A stretch of DNA of 64,000 nucleotides, from assembly GCA_009377605.1 (NCBI GenBank), contig WHTT01000028.1, positions 1 through 64,000 on the forward strand. The letters are read 5' to 3'. The translations under genes and the position numbers were made by a program. This document shows, in pieces, positions 8,799-17,783 of the stretch. Positions within the stretch are counted from its first letter, which is position 1. The number at the start of each line of letters is the position of its first letter. Below the pieces are notes generated by a model. The model was not told where the DNA came from. It made no database searches and saw only the letters and a list, made by a program, of their open reading frames with translations. Source of the stretch: Luteitalea sp. Lineage in GTDB: Bacteria; Acidobacteriota; Vicinamibacteria; Vicinamibacterales; Vicinamibacteraceae.

Positions 8799-11618
8799 CT
8801 AGAAGAGGAACTTCACCATCACCTGGACCCTCCGCGAATAGTTGTCCTGGGTCGACGCCACCGCCGAGCCGAACGCCGCTGCCGTCGGACTGATATTGGG
8901 CGCAGGGAACAACGGATGGTTGAGCGCGTTCAGCGCTTCCAGCCTGATCTGCAAGGACTTGTCGCCGATGATTCGTGTGTTCTTGACGAGCGAGAGGTCG
9001 AGGTTGTTGATCGCGGGCCTCCGCAGGAAGTCGAACCGGAGCGGGAACGTGCGAACGTTCGAGGCGAGCTGCTCGCCGCTGGCGCGATTGAATCCAGCCT
9101 CCGTGTTGAACCAGCGCTCGACCGACCGCTCGCTCGAAGACAACGCGATGTCCTCGGGGTCGCCGGTGAAGATGATGTTGCCCCAGTTCTGGAGGGGGCG
9201 GCCTTGTTGATAGGTGTAGATGCCAGAGACCTGCCAACCGCTGGTGAGCGTCGACACAGCGCGGCTCGCCTGTGCCCCAAACCGGCGGCCCTCGCCAAAC
9301 GGGAGCTCCCAGATGCCGTTCAGCGTGAGTCGATGTGGGACATCGTGGACGCCGATGAACTCGCTCGGCTGCGGGTCGTCCGCATTCAGGAACTCCACTT
9401 GCTCGGTGAAGCGCGAGAACGTATAGCTCCCCTCGAGGGTGTAGCCGGCCGCGAAGCGGCGGTTGAGGCGGAGTTGCAGTGCGTGATACCAGGACGAGCC
9501 GAGGTTGGTCGTCGTGATCACATCACCAAACTGCGGGAAGGGCCGAAGCAGCCGCTCGCGAGCGATGGTCTCGCCGCGCAGCGCTCCGATGGCCGTCTCC
9601 GGCAGCAGGCCGAAGAACGGATTGGGGACCTGCTCGGTCAGGTAGTCGATCGTCGCCTGATCGCGGACCCGGCTCGTGCTCAAATACTGCTGGGGGATCG
9701 CGTTGAGGTTACGCCTGCAGCAGGTGTCGGCCGACGTTTCGAGATCTGTTCCGTGGTTGCCGACGTAGGCGACTTCTCCGACCCAGCCTCCGGGGAGCTC
9801 GCGCTGGATGCCGATCTGCCAGCGCTGCATGCGGGGCGAGCGCGGCTCCGGATCGAAGAAGGAGATGTTCTGCCCGAGGAAAGTCTCGATGCCCTCCGCC
9901 GCACCAAGCGGCTCCTGGATGCTGTTCTGGAACGGGTTCGACAGCGTCTCGACGAACGTCAGACCGTTGTCGAGGGTCGGCACGAGGTTCGTCCTCTGGC
10001 TGAAGCCGCTCTGAATCACGTCGCCGCGGCGCTGGCCCAGAAAGCCGTAGAACATGCCGTAGCCGCCGCGCAGGACGGTCTCCTCATCGAGCTGGTAGGC
10101 AAAGCCGAGGCGTGGCATGACGTGGTTCTTGGGCGTCTCGTAAAGCCCGCGCGGCTGCCCGTCCACGCCCGCAAAGAGGAGGCCGCCGCGGACGTCGAAC
10201 TGATCGGGGGAGATCTCCAGCGTCGGATTGCGCACATACGCTGCGCGCGCCGCCGCCTCGATCGGCTGAACAGCAGTCGCATCGAAGCCGCGAACACTGC
10301 GATTCTCGGCCTCGACCATCGGCGTCTCGAATTCGTAGCGCAGGCCGAGATTGAGCGTCAGGCGGGGGCCGACGCGCCAGTCGTCCTGTACAAAGAAGCC
10401 CCACGTTTGCGACCGCTCGTCGTAGCTCGCGGCGCGGTTCACCCAGCCGGAGCTCGGTAGCCCGAGCAGGAACGACGCGAACGACTGGCCGAGCTCACCG
10501 GGCGACGACGGCGAGTTGTCGAGCGGCCCGAGGGTCCACGTCGAGTCGAAGTTGAACTCACCGGTTTGATCGTTGCCGAAGAACGTCTGCGTCTCGCGGT
10601 AGCGCCGAAACTCCATGCCCGTCCGGAGGGAATGGGTCCCCGCTGACTTGTTCAGCGTGGCGATGAACGATTGCGTCTCGGTTGGCCGGTCGAAGCCGCC
10701 CACGGCCGTGCTCTGATATCCCTCGATGTCGATGCGCGGAAAGCGCCGGATGTCCGCTGGAATGGCGTTGTTGTAGTCGGCGGGGAAGCCGAGGGTCGCC
10801 AAGTCGAAACCGTGGTTGCCGGAGTTCGAGTCGCTGCTGCGGATGAACCGGTCGTAGCCGTACCTCACGTTCAGCACCGTGGTCCCATTGAAGGCGTAGA
10901 CGTGGTCCAGCGCAACCTGCCGCGAGGCGAACCCAAACTCCTGGCCCGTCGCGATGGTGTCGAAGTAGTTGTTGTAGTCGCTGTCGCGGTCGTACCAGCT
11001 CACGCGTCCGTACATGCGCTGCTTGTCGGTCGCCACGTGGTCGATGCGGATCGTGTGCGTGCCGTACGCCGTGTTCTCCTTCAGCTCGGGCCGCTGAAAG
11101 TTGTTCGTGCCGTCCGGATTGCCTGCGGTCCTGGGCGCGGCGACGTAGCCAAGGATCTCTTGTGCGACTGGGTTGATGAGCGCTGGCGGGATGATGTTGC
11201 CGGGAAAGGGGTCCTGTTCGTACCGTCCATCGCCAACCGCTCGTCTCGTGAAGGGGTTGTAGATCTGATATTCCGGTCCGAGCGCGAGGAGCTCCGAGAA
11301 GTCGCCATTGCGCATCTTCTCGGTCGGGACCGTCGGAGTGCCGTTGTTGCGTGGCCGTGCCTCATCGATGCCTTCGTAGCCGTACATGAAGAAGGTCCGC
11401 TGCCGCAGGATCGGACCGCCCGCTGTCCCACCCCAGCGGTTGTAGGAGAAGTCGGGCAGAGGAATGTCGTTGGCGTTGGCGAAGAAATCGTTGGCGAACA
11501 GATCGGCCGGCATCTTGGTGAAGTACGCGGTGCCGTGCAGCTGGTTCGTTCCAGACTTCAAGCTCAAGTTGGTCACGCCGCCCTCGGTATTGCCGAACTG
11601 TGCATCGAAGTGCCTCAC
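8799..11618 (-). pseudogene. TonB-dependent receptor lacking its 5' end
   Basis: About 939 codons remain open, covering the second half of the plug ([20 protein letters not shown] onward), the whole beta-barrel and an intact C-terminal outer-membrane signature ending VKFLF. The signal peptide, the carboxypeptidase-regulatory domain and the start of the plug, roughly 150-200 residues, are absent. Upstream of FDAQFGN the frame soon meets a stop, and the DNA there belongs to another gene, a nucleotidyltransferase. Without an export signal the product could not reach the outer membrane, so I call a pseudogene made by a deletion or rearrangement. The body shows no further frameshift, so the event looks recent. 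Confidence 0.8.
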
Positions 11619-11724
11619 CCCAGCGATGCACCGCGAGTGCGCCGATTATGCAGGCCGGAACACCGGCCGCGCCGAGGCATGCGAGCACTTCCGCAGCGGC
11701 TCTCACGAGGTGGTTGGCGTTCAT
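11610..11724 (-). pseudogene. Nucleotidyltransferase gene, N-terminal fragment
   Basis: From ATG 11724 about 37 codons read as the start of a minimal/AbiEii-like nucleotidyltransferase: a helix (LVRAAAEVLACLGAAGV) then the conserved strand [14 protein letters not shown]. In family members that block is followed by PR and the TxDxDLTL metal-binding strand. Here it runs directly into TonB receptor sequence in another frame, so the catalytic aspartates are lost. The ATG overlaps the stop of the 86-residue gene by four bases (ATGA), so the pair was translationally coupled. The family assignment rests on one short motif and on gene order. Confidence 0.6.
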
Positions 11725-11981
11725 CGTCTGGATCCGCGCTCACGCGCGCGGGTGAAGACGCGCTGATGGAGCAGGAGCTCTTCGCCTTGATCACCCTCCC
11801 AATCCGGGCGCCAGAGATCCAGGACGTAGCCTGAAACGCGCTGTGCTTCTTCGTCGGTCATGGTGGCGAGGTGCTCCCAGCGCTCAGCCTCGAGGATCGG
11901 CCCAACGCGCTTCCAGTTGTCGAGCCACCGCTTCATTTGTTGGCGAGCTTCCGGAGACAACGTCGACTTATGGGAGGTCAC
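11721..11981 (-). CDS. Small protein, former partner of the broken nucleotidyltransferase
   Basis: 86 residues from GTG 11981. No characterised domain is recognised. The sequence is charged and helical, with a WLDNWKRVGPILEAERWE segment and the end ELLLHQRVFTRARER. Small proteins of this kind (xxWKxxGPxLE near the start, QRLFARLRR-like end) commonly precede AbiEii-like nucleotidyltransferase genes, and the ATGA overlap here fits that arrangement. A toxin-antitoxin-like or regulatory role is only inferred from the arrangement, and its partner is now truncated. Confidence 0.55.
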   Translation of the reverse strand: MTSHKSTLSPEARQQMKRWLDNWKRVGPILEAERWEHLATMTDEEAQRVSGYVLDLWRPDWEGDQGEELLLHQRVFTRARERGSRR

Positions 11982-12008
11982 GACCCCATATTACTTCGGC
12001 TGGACCTG

Positions 12009-12071
12009 CGCGGCGCGCTCGGCGAGCGCGCCCTACCATCGCAGCGGTAGGGACGCCTCGCCGAGGCGTCC
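12009..12071. repeat. Paired GCGCGCTCGGCGAGCGCGC / GCCTCGCCGAGGC palindromes
   Basis: Two adjacent palindromes of the dispersed family, in opposite arrangement around CCCTACCATCGCAGCGGTAGGG. No promoter or gene is seen in this spacer. Confidence 0.75.
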
Positions 12072-12088
12072 GCAGGCGAATCGGCAAC

Positions 12089-12576
12089 TCACGGCGCGTC
12101 GTTCAGGCGGCGGGCCGTCGTAGACCCTGCCAAGACGAAGGCGATTCCACTCATCGCGAGGGCTTCGACGACGGCGGTCCACTCGTTGCCATCGCCGGCC
12201 GACGTGACTGCTCTCGGGATGTGCAGCACGATGACCCAGATGAAGATCATGATGCCCGAGAGCGTCGCGGCCAATCGCCGTGTCTTCTCGACAAGGAGCC
12301 CGGCGCCTCCAGCGATGAGGGCGATGCCCGCGAAGTAGGTCCAGAAGAACGGCCCAGGAATCCAAGCGGGCACCAGGGTGTGCACGAACTCGACGAGCAC
12401 GAAATGCTCGATCCCGCAGATGATCATGAAGATTACGCCCACGCGAGCTGCCCGGGCAGCATGGCGGGCCACGCGGGCGCCCTGCCGGTAATGAAATCGC
12501 CATAGACGGCGTGCTCGACGCCAAAGGCCATCAGGGCGACGGCGACAAACGACCGGCCGACTCGTGCGATGTCGAT
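12089..12576 (-). pseudogene. Collapsed two-domain DoxX-like membrane protein
   Basis: Two reading frames give different halves of one protein. The first (12576 to 12433) has IDIARVGRSFVAVALMAFGV, then EHAVYGDFITG and PGQLAWA, then a stop. The second (from about 12445 to 12089) gives GVIFMIICGIEHF, VPAWIPGPFFWTYFAGIALI and LHIPRAV, a DoxX-like unit of four membrane segments. Intact relatives carry two such units in tandem, so an internal deletion with frameshift has fused the start of unit one to unit two. The first half also lacks ATG/GTG/TTG: an AGGAGG at 12586-12591 sits nine bases before ATC, suggesting a lost ATG. The second unit alone might still be made from an internal GTG (12472). 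Confidence 0.65.
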
Positions 12577-12589
12577 GTTCGCGGTCCTC

Positions 12590-13399
12590 CTATGAGGCTG
12601 GCGTTGAGAGCTGACGCGCCGCGAGACCAATGACGCGCCCTGAATCCTTCTCCTGGACGACGAGAATGACCTTGAGCGCCTCGCGCTGCCAGTCTCGATC
12701 GAGATCGATTCGGCGGCTCTTGGTGAATGCCTTCTTCCCGTCGAACGATCCGACGCGATCGAACGAGCGAACGACAGCCACGTGCGACAGACGACGCGTC
12801 GCGTTCTCACCCCGCTCGACGTTGGTCACCAAGCCGTCTTCGGTCACGGCCAACAGCACGTCGCTCTTTTCCACGTGACCGCCTGGAGCGGCGACCTCGA
12901 TCTCGACCGACGCGCGATCCCCACGCGAGCGATCAGCAGCCACGTCGAGCGTGACGTCCACTTTCGGTGCCGCCGCCGACTCGTGAATGAGTTGTAAGGC
13001 AGCGTTCCGATCGTGGCCGACTGTCTGTGTGACGCCGTCAACGACGAGCTGCGGTGTATACGGCCCCTCGAGCTCCAATTTCTCCGCATACGTGCTCTGC
13101 CGGCGCGAGTGTGCAGACGAGGAGAACCGGTCACGCCATCCCAGGTCGTTCCAGTAGTCCACATGGAAGGCGAGCGGGATGATCTGCACCTTGGGAACGG
13201 GCTGCTCCGCCAGCAGCGTGGCGAGCAGCTGGTCCGCAGGCGGGCAGCTCGAGCACCCCTCGGACGTGAACAGCTCGATGAGCACTGGTCTGCCCGCGGT
13301 GCTGCTCTCCTCTTTGGCCTCCACGTGAACCGCCAGCAGGCAGGCGGCGAAGGGCAGGAGGGTCAGGACGCTGAACACGACGAGACTCCGGGACTTCAT
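12590..13399 (-). CDS. DUF1223 family secreted thioredoxin-like protein
   Basis: 269 residues; ATG 13399 follows GGAGGTGA at ideal distance. A signal peptide (MKSRSLVVFSVLTLLPFAA) precedes a DUF1223 domain: strand VLIELFTSEG, the CSSCPP active-site-like motif near residue 52, LAFHVDYWNDLGW, and the PQLVVDG strand. The C-terminal third is a beta-rich extension. DUF1223 proteins have a thioredoxin-like fold and CxxC motif and are placed in the periplasm, suggesting a thiol redox or metal-handling role; the reaction is unknown. It lies three bases after the DsbD-alpha-like gene and just before the DoxX remnant, an apparent redox operon. Confidence 0.85.
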   Translation of the reverse strand: MKSRSLVVFSVLTLLPFAACLLAVHVEAKEESSTAGRPVLIELFTSEGCSSCPPADQLLATLLAEQPVPKVQIIPLAFHVDYWNDLGWRDRFSSSAHSRRQSTYAEKLELEGPYTPQLVVDGVTQTVGHDRNAALQLIHESAAAPKVDVTLDVAADRSRGDRASVEIEVAAPGGHVEKSDVLLAVTEDGLVTNVERGENATRRLSHVAVVRSFDRVGSFDGKKAFTKSRRIDLDRDWQREALKVILVVQEKDSGRVIGLAARQLSTPAS

Positions 13400-13402
13400 A
13401 AA

Positions 13403-13948
13403 TCACCTCCGTTCCTCTCTTGGTCGTTCTGCGGTCCAGACCAGCTCCACCGTTTGTGGCTTGAAGCACACGCGGTCGTCGCAGGCTTGATAACGCAGCA
13501 GCGCAGGAATGCGGGCCAGCCGGCGAGGACGTGTGTCGGATGACACGGTCACGTGCTGGGTCACGGGGAACGTTCCGCGATACACGAGAAACCGCTCACC
13601 CGTCAGCGTGAAGACGTGTGGCTCCGGCGTTGGCAGCTCCAGCCGTCCGGCCTGGACCGGTGACTTCTCGGGAAACGAGATCGAGAGCGGGTAGTAGCCA
13701 CGCTGGCCAGGTGCGAGGATGTGGACGCCAGCGCGGAGACGCACCGACAGGCGCAAGGCGAGGGTCCCGTCCGACCGCGTCTCGATCGGCGCCAGCTCGA
13801 TGTCCGCGAACGACGATCGTACCCTTCGCTCGTCGCTCAGGGGCCGCGACGAGGACGGCGAAGGCGGCGCGGGAGGGCCGTCTCGCGGTCCCACCTGTAC
13901 CGACGCGAGACCAGAGACGAGGGCCGCGCAAAGCAGCAGCAGCGACAT
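13403..13948 (-). CDS. Secreted DsbD alpha-domain-like protein
   Basis: About 181 residues from ATG 13948, chosen because it begins a signal peptide (MSLLLLCAALVSGLASV). The longer open frame upstream runs through a dispersed repeat. The mature part is an immunoglobulin-like beta-sandwich and ends with RYQACDDRVCFKPQ, the Cys-x4-Cys motif of the N-terminal periplasmic domain of DsbD (YQACxxxxCYPP in the family). The membrane and thioredoxin domains of DsbD are absent, so it is a stand-alone alpha domain. It is probably a thiol-disulfide acceptor working with the DUF1223 protein encoded three bases downstream. Confidence 0.78.
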   Translation of the reverse strand: MSLLLLCAALVSGLASVQVGPRDGPPAPPSPSSSRPLSDERRVRSSFADIELAPIETRSDGTLALRLSVRLRAGVHILAPGQRGYYPLSISFPEKSPVQAGRLELPTPEPHVFTLTGERFLVYRGTFPVTQHVTVSSDTRPRRLARIPALLRYQACDDRVCFKPQTVELVWTAERPREERR

Positions 13949-13965
13949 TTCAGCGAACACCCGCC

Positions 13966-14008
13966 ACGGCGCGTTCGGTGAACGCGTCCTACCTCCTTGG
14001 TAGCGGCC
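13966..14008. repeat. GGCGCGTTCGGTGAACGCGTCCTACC repeat
   Basis: A variant of the dispersed palindrome (GCGTTCGGTGAACGC) followed by CTACC/GGTAG, placed directly upstream of the DsbD-alpha-like start. It explains why the upstream extension of that frame is not trusted. Confidence 0.6.
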
Positions 14009-14107
14009 CTTCATCGAAGCGTCCGTTCTCGGGTCGATTGTGTCCCCCGCGCTCATGGCCGACAAGGGCCAGTTCTGTGAAATCGGATAGAGCCACTTCG
14101 CGTCCAT

Positions 14108-16717
14108 CTACTCCCAGCCGCACGCCTCCGTCGGCGGAAGCCAGTCCGGCCCTGGATCACCGATCGGTGCCCCGGGTGGAGCAACGGGAGCGGCTGGTCG
14201 CTCCTCGACGGGTGCCGCTGGACGCTCCAAGAATCGCGTGATGTCGGCCGCGAGCAAGCTCCGCGCCGGCTCCGCCCCCTCCGTGTCGTTCGTTGTCTCG
14301 CCGGACTCGCGAGGCGCGGTCGCGACCAGCTGTCGCAGCCGGTCCGTGGCGACTGCCCGCACCTGCGCCATTCGTGCCCCCGCTGCCAGATCCATCAACC
14401 GCTCGGCCAGCACCCGCTCGACCGCCCATTTGATCTGCGCGTCGTACGGCGTCGAGACCTCCGCGCGGAAGCTCCCTTCGACGAGCCCGTCGATCACGTC
14501 GCCCAGGCCGGGAAGCGACGGGTCCAGCGCGTGTTGCTGAACCAGCCGAGCGGCCCGCTCGGCGTCGAGGACGTTCGAGATGGTGAGGTCGGCGGCAACC
14601 ACCGCCGGTGTGATCGCATCGAACGCGCCACCCGTGTGTCGTGGGAAGAGCTCCCGATGCGGCCCGTACCCCATGGGCCGCGGCGGCAGCGACTCGACGA
14701 TCGCCTGCGGGACGCGGAGGTTCGCCGCTTGTATCGTTGTAACGAGGGCGTCGAGCGCGGCACGTTGCTGAGCGGCGGGCACGCGCTGGGTCGGCGGGCG
14801 ACCATCGCCGCGCGTGGCGTACTCGTACTCGAGGCCGCCGAGCGTCGACGCCGCCGCCTCGACCTGGTAGCGGTGGTGCAAGAACAGCGGGACGAGCACC
14901 TCCTCCATGGTGGCCATCGGTCTGCCGTGCTTGATGGACTGCTCGCCGAACTGCGCGAGGGCGACGCGCCGCACCTCGAGCATGCGCGTCAGCTCCGCTG
15001 CCTGGTCGGTGCCGTTCGCCCATTGATCGGCTTGCGGCGTGTTGCCGGTGTCCTGATTGGTCAGGAAGCGAACGTCCTGCTTCCAGGCTTCGTCCAGGAT
15101 CGACGCCAGCTCTGTCTCTTCGTTGGTGCCTGGCGCGAAGTCTTGATAGCCGTACGCAATCGCAGCGTTGTCCCACTCGCCGATGTCGTGCGCGTAGACA
15201 CTCGAGGAGTCGAGGGAGCCGTCGGACCCGAGTGTGACGAGCGGGTGCGGGTAGTCCATGACCGAGATACGACCGGCCCGGCTGTTGTAGTAGTTGTGCG
15301 CAAGGCCAAGCGTGTGGCCAACCTCGTGTGCCGAGAGCTGGCGGATCCGGGCGAGCGCCCACTCGCTAAGCGCGGGCGGTGTCTCGGTTCCCTCCTTGTA
15401 CGGGGAGAGCAGGCCTTCGGCGAGCAGATAATCCTGGCGCACGCGCAATGAGCCGAGCGTCACGACGCCCTTGATGATCTCGCCCGTGCGCGGATCGGTA
15501 ATCGATGCACCTGTGCTCCAACCGCGTGTCGATCGGTGCACCCAGTTGATCACGTTGTAGCGCGCGTCGAGCGGATGCGCATCCTCCGGCAGCATCTCCA
15601 CGCGGAACGCGTCGCGGTAGCCCGCTGCCTCGAACGCCTGGTTCCACCAGCGCGCACCCTCGAGAAGCGCGGAGCGAATCGGCTCTGGCACGCCGGGGTC
15701 GAGGTAGTAGACAATCGGCTCCACCGGATCGCTCACCTTCGCCGTTGCGTCCACTTTGGCCAAGCGGTGCCGCCGGATGAACCGCACGTCCATGGGCTCG
15801 CCGAGAGGCGCAGCGTAGTCTTGAAACCGGACGGGGCTGTAGCCGGCGCGCGGGTCGTGGCGGCGCGGCTCGTAGCTCCCATCAGGCAGCTCGATGAACG
15901 AGTGGTGAACGCGAATGCTGGCCGCCTCGTCCGTCGCCGCGACGTCGGCGACCCCTTCGAAGAAGCCACCACCCGCGAAATCTGCTCCCGGGCCTGGCGC
16001 TGGGCCCCCTTCCGGAGCACCTTCCTGCCGCTCCTGCACGAAGGTCAGCTCCGCCTCGATCTCGGTGTTCTTCGGAAAGCCGAACGTGCCAGGCAGGTAT
16101 ACGGCGCTCCGCGTCTCGTCGAAGCGGTAGGTACCGGGGCGCAGACGTCGCGCCAGGCTCAACCCGTCACGCACCAGCCACTCGGTGGCGTCCACCAACA
16201 CGCGCCCGTCCGATTCGGCGCCAACCGTGAAGCCCCAGAGCACTGATCGCGCGAAGGCGTCTCTCACCGCGCGCACCTCGGCGGCGTTGTCGCTCGACGC
16301 CCGGAATTGGTAGTTCGGCTGCACCATCAGCACCTTCGGCCCAACGCGCTCGAACAGGACGATGCGCGAGCCAGCGAGCTGACCGCGGTCGAGGCCAATG
16401 TCGTTGGAGCCGAGGCCGGAGCCGAAGCCGGCCGAGTGCAGCATCTCGACGTCGAGCCGGGAGATCTCCATCCAGATTTGGCCTGCCCGCTCGTCCCAGT
16501 AGAGCGGGATGAAGCCGTCGAGCTTCTTCATGCCAGCGGTCTTCTCCGCGATGGATGGCGGGGCACCTCGCGGTTCATCCTGCGCCGGCTGTGCGAGCGC
16601 GACGTGCGCTGCCAGGGTCACGGCGAGCGTCCCGACCGCTGCCCGCCCCCACCTCGTGGAGCGGGCGGCGGGGCGCGCAATCGGGCAAGAGAAGTTGCGG
16701 ATCAACGAATCGAGCAT
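14108..16717 (-). CDS. Secreted zinc-dependent metalloprotease (DUF5117/DUF4953 type)
   Basis: 869 residues; ATG 16717 is five bases after GGAGG. A long signal region (RSTRWGRAAVGTLAVTLAAH) ends near ALAQ. Residues about 30-400 correspond to the DUF5118/DUF5117 region (GFIPLYWDERAGQIWMEI onward). The catalytic part has WVHRSTRGWSTGASITDPRTG and then the extended zinc motif HEVGHTLGLAHNY near residue 455, followed by SVMDYPHP, a Met-turn-like segment of metzincins. Proteins of this build are large periplasmic or outer-membrane zinc proteases common in Acidobacteriota and Bacteroidota. The substrate is unknown. No partner gene is evident; it is separated from the redox genes by a repeat. Confidence 0.88.
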   Translation of the reverse strand: MLDSLIRNFSCPIARPAARSTRWGRAAVGTLAVTLAAHVALAQPAQDEPRGAPPSIAEKTAGMKKLDGFIPLYWDERAGQIWMEISRLDVEMLHSAGFGSGLGSNDIGLDRGQLAGSRIVLFERVGPKVLMVQPNYQFRASSDNAAEVRAVRDAFARSVLWGFTVGAESDGRVLVDATEWLVRDGLSLARRLRPGTYRFDETRSAVYLPGTFGFPKNTEIEAELTFVQERQEGAPEGGPAPGPGADFAGGGFFEGVADVAATDEAASIRVHHSFIELPDGSYEPRRHDPRAGYSPVRFQDYAAPLGEPMDVRFIRRHRLAKVDATAKVSDPVEPIVYYLDPGVPEPIRSALLEGARWWNQAFEAAGYRDAFRVEMLPEDAHPLDARYNVINWVHRSTRGWSTGASITDPRTGEIIKGVVTLGSLRVRQDYLLAEGLLSPYKEGTETPPALSEWALARIRQLSAHEVGHTLGLAHNYYNSRAGRISVMDYPHPLVTLGSDGSLDSSSVYAHDIGEWDNAAIAYGYQDFAPGTNEETELASILDEAWKQDVRFLTNQDTGNTPQADQWANGTDQAAELTRMLEVRRVALAQFGEQSIKHGRPMATMEEVLVPLFLHHRYQVEAAASTLGGLEYEYATRGDGRPPTQRVPAAQQRAALDALVTTIQAANLRVPQAIVESLPPRPMGYGPHRELFPRHTGGAFDAITPAVVAADLTISNVLDAERAARLVQQHALDPSLPGLGDVIDGLVEGSFRAEVSTPYDAQIKWAVERVLAERLMDLAAGARMAQVRAVATDRLRQLVATAPRESGETTNDTEGAEPARSLLAADITRFLERPAAPVEERPAAPVAPPGAPIGDPGPDWLPPTEACGWE

Positions 16718-16779
16718 AGGAACCTCCGTCCGAGCGCAGCGGGCAGTGTGCGATCCCGATGCGGAGTGTACATCGCGAG

Positions 16780-16831
16780 AAAAAGGAACCGGGTACCTTT
16801 TCGCGACCGAAAAGGTACCCGGTTCCTTTTT
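16780..16831. repeat. REP hairpin AAAGGAACCGGGTACCTTT
   Basis: Perfect 22-base inverted repeat (16780-16801 and 16810-16831) with an eight-base loop. Its left boundary coincides with the last codon of the membrane-protein gene, where it would act as a terminator. A second copy is at 38742-38793 and a trace lies at 37620. Confidence 0.8.
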
Positions 16832-17520
16832 CAGGCGCGTGCCGCGCGAAGGAGCAAGAGAGCCCAGGCGAGGCAAACGAGCAGGTAGAAGAGCGCCAGC
16901 TTCGTTCCGATGAACGCCAGCTCAATCCAATTGGGAGGGAGGCCGGGCGGCCGCCAGTGGATCGCGCGCCAGGGGAGCCACACGAGAACGGCCAGCACGG
17001 CAAGGGCGAACAGCAGCCTCCCTGGGCCGCACGCCTGCCAGAGCCACCGGAGATGGCCCAAGCTGCGCGCGCCCTCGGCGCTGCCCGCCGCGAGCAGACC
17101 CGCGGCAATCGATGGTGCCACCACCCACCGGACGAACCGCGTGAACAGAAAGAAGCCGCGATGCAGCCATCCGACATCGGCTAGGCCGAAGGTTGTGATG
17201 AACCACGCGTCGATTTCACCGCGGTGAGTGTTCCACCACACGTCGCCATACCGCGTGAGGAGCATCATCAGTCCGAGAAGCAACAGCGCAACGGCGAACG
17301 CTGGAAGAACCGTGGCGCTTCGACGCAACGCCTCCGTCAGGCGGGTGCCTTCCCGCTGCCAGTGGAGCGCGGTGCCTGCCGAGATTGCCAGCAGTGCGAG
17401 GGCGAGGATGGCGGCGGAGGCCGAGACGAGGAGCAGGAAGACCGTGGACTCCGGCGTTTGGAGCAGCCACCAGTAGCAGGCTGCCGCCAGGGCGTGGCCG
17501 ACCGCAATTGCGAGCGTCAT
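16831..17520 (-). CDS. Hypothetical polytopic membrane protein
   Basis: About 229 residues. The frame is open to a TTG at 17571, with a GTG at 17541 and ATG at 17520; none has a convincing ribosome site, and ATG 17520 is chosen because it immediately precedes the first membrane helix (MTLAIAVGHALAAACYWWLL). About six hydrophobic segments are visible, including LLLVSASAAILALALLAISAG, AFAVALLLLGLMMLL and the C-terminal LAFIGTKLALFYLLVCLAWA. A tryptophan/arginine-rich loop lies before the last helix. No family is recognised. It follows the alpha-2-macroglobulin gene but a repeat array lies between them. Confidence 0.7.
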   Translation of the reverse strand: MTLAIAVGHALAAACYWWLLQTPESTVFLLLVSASAAILALALLAISAGTALHWQREGTRLTEALRRSATVLPAFAVALLLLGLMMLLTRYGDVWWNTHRGEIDAWFITTFGLADVGWLHRGFFLFTRFVRWVVAPSIAAGLLAAGSAEGARSLGHLRWLWQACGPGRLLFALAVLAVLVWLPWRAIHWRPPGLPPNWIELAFIGTKLALFYLLVCLAWALLLLRAARA

Positions 17521-17569
17521 CTTGGTCAGCGCAGGAATCACAGGTTTCAACGCCTCAGGTTGTTTGCAC

Positions 17570-17783
17570 AAGGGCTCAAGGGCTCAAGGGCTCAAGGGAT
17601 CAAGGGATCAAGGGATCAAGGGCTCAAGGGCTCAAGGGCTCAAGGGATCAAGGGGGGCTCTTCAGGCATATGTAGCTCGGGCCTTTCCGGCCCGTGGCCG
17701 AGCACCCGTAAAACCTTGTCTACACCCCCGTTTGAGCAAGTCTCCACCCTCGATCCCTTGATTCCTTGATCCCTTGATCCCTA
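17570..17783. repeat. CAAGGGAT/CAAGGGCT tandem array with inverted counterpart
   Basis: About ten direct 8-9 base units (17570-17656) face a shorter array of the complementary CCCTTGAT unit (17748-17783), so the region can form a long imperfect hairpin across about 90 unrelated bases. It starts at the stop codon of the alpha-2-macroglobulin gene and could end its transcript. The same unit builds a larger hairpin at 32258-32459. Confidence 0.85.

Noticed and set aside
11362-11724. A 120-residue protein starting as a nucleotidyltransferase
   Set aside because: After about 37 residues it is an out-of-frame reading of the TonB receptor gene; treated as a remnant instead.
17570-17783. Possible CRISPR array
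   Set aside because: Units are 8-9 bases without unique spacers and appear in inverted orientation; there are no cas genes.
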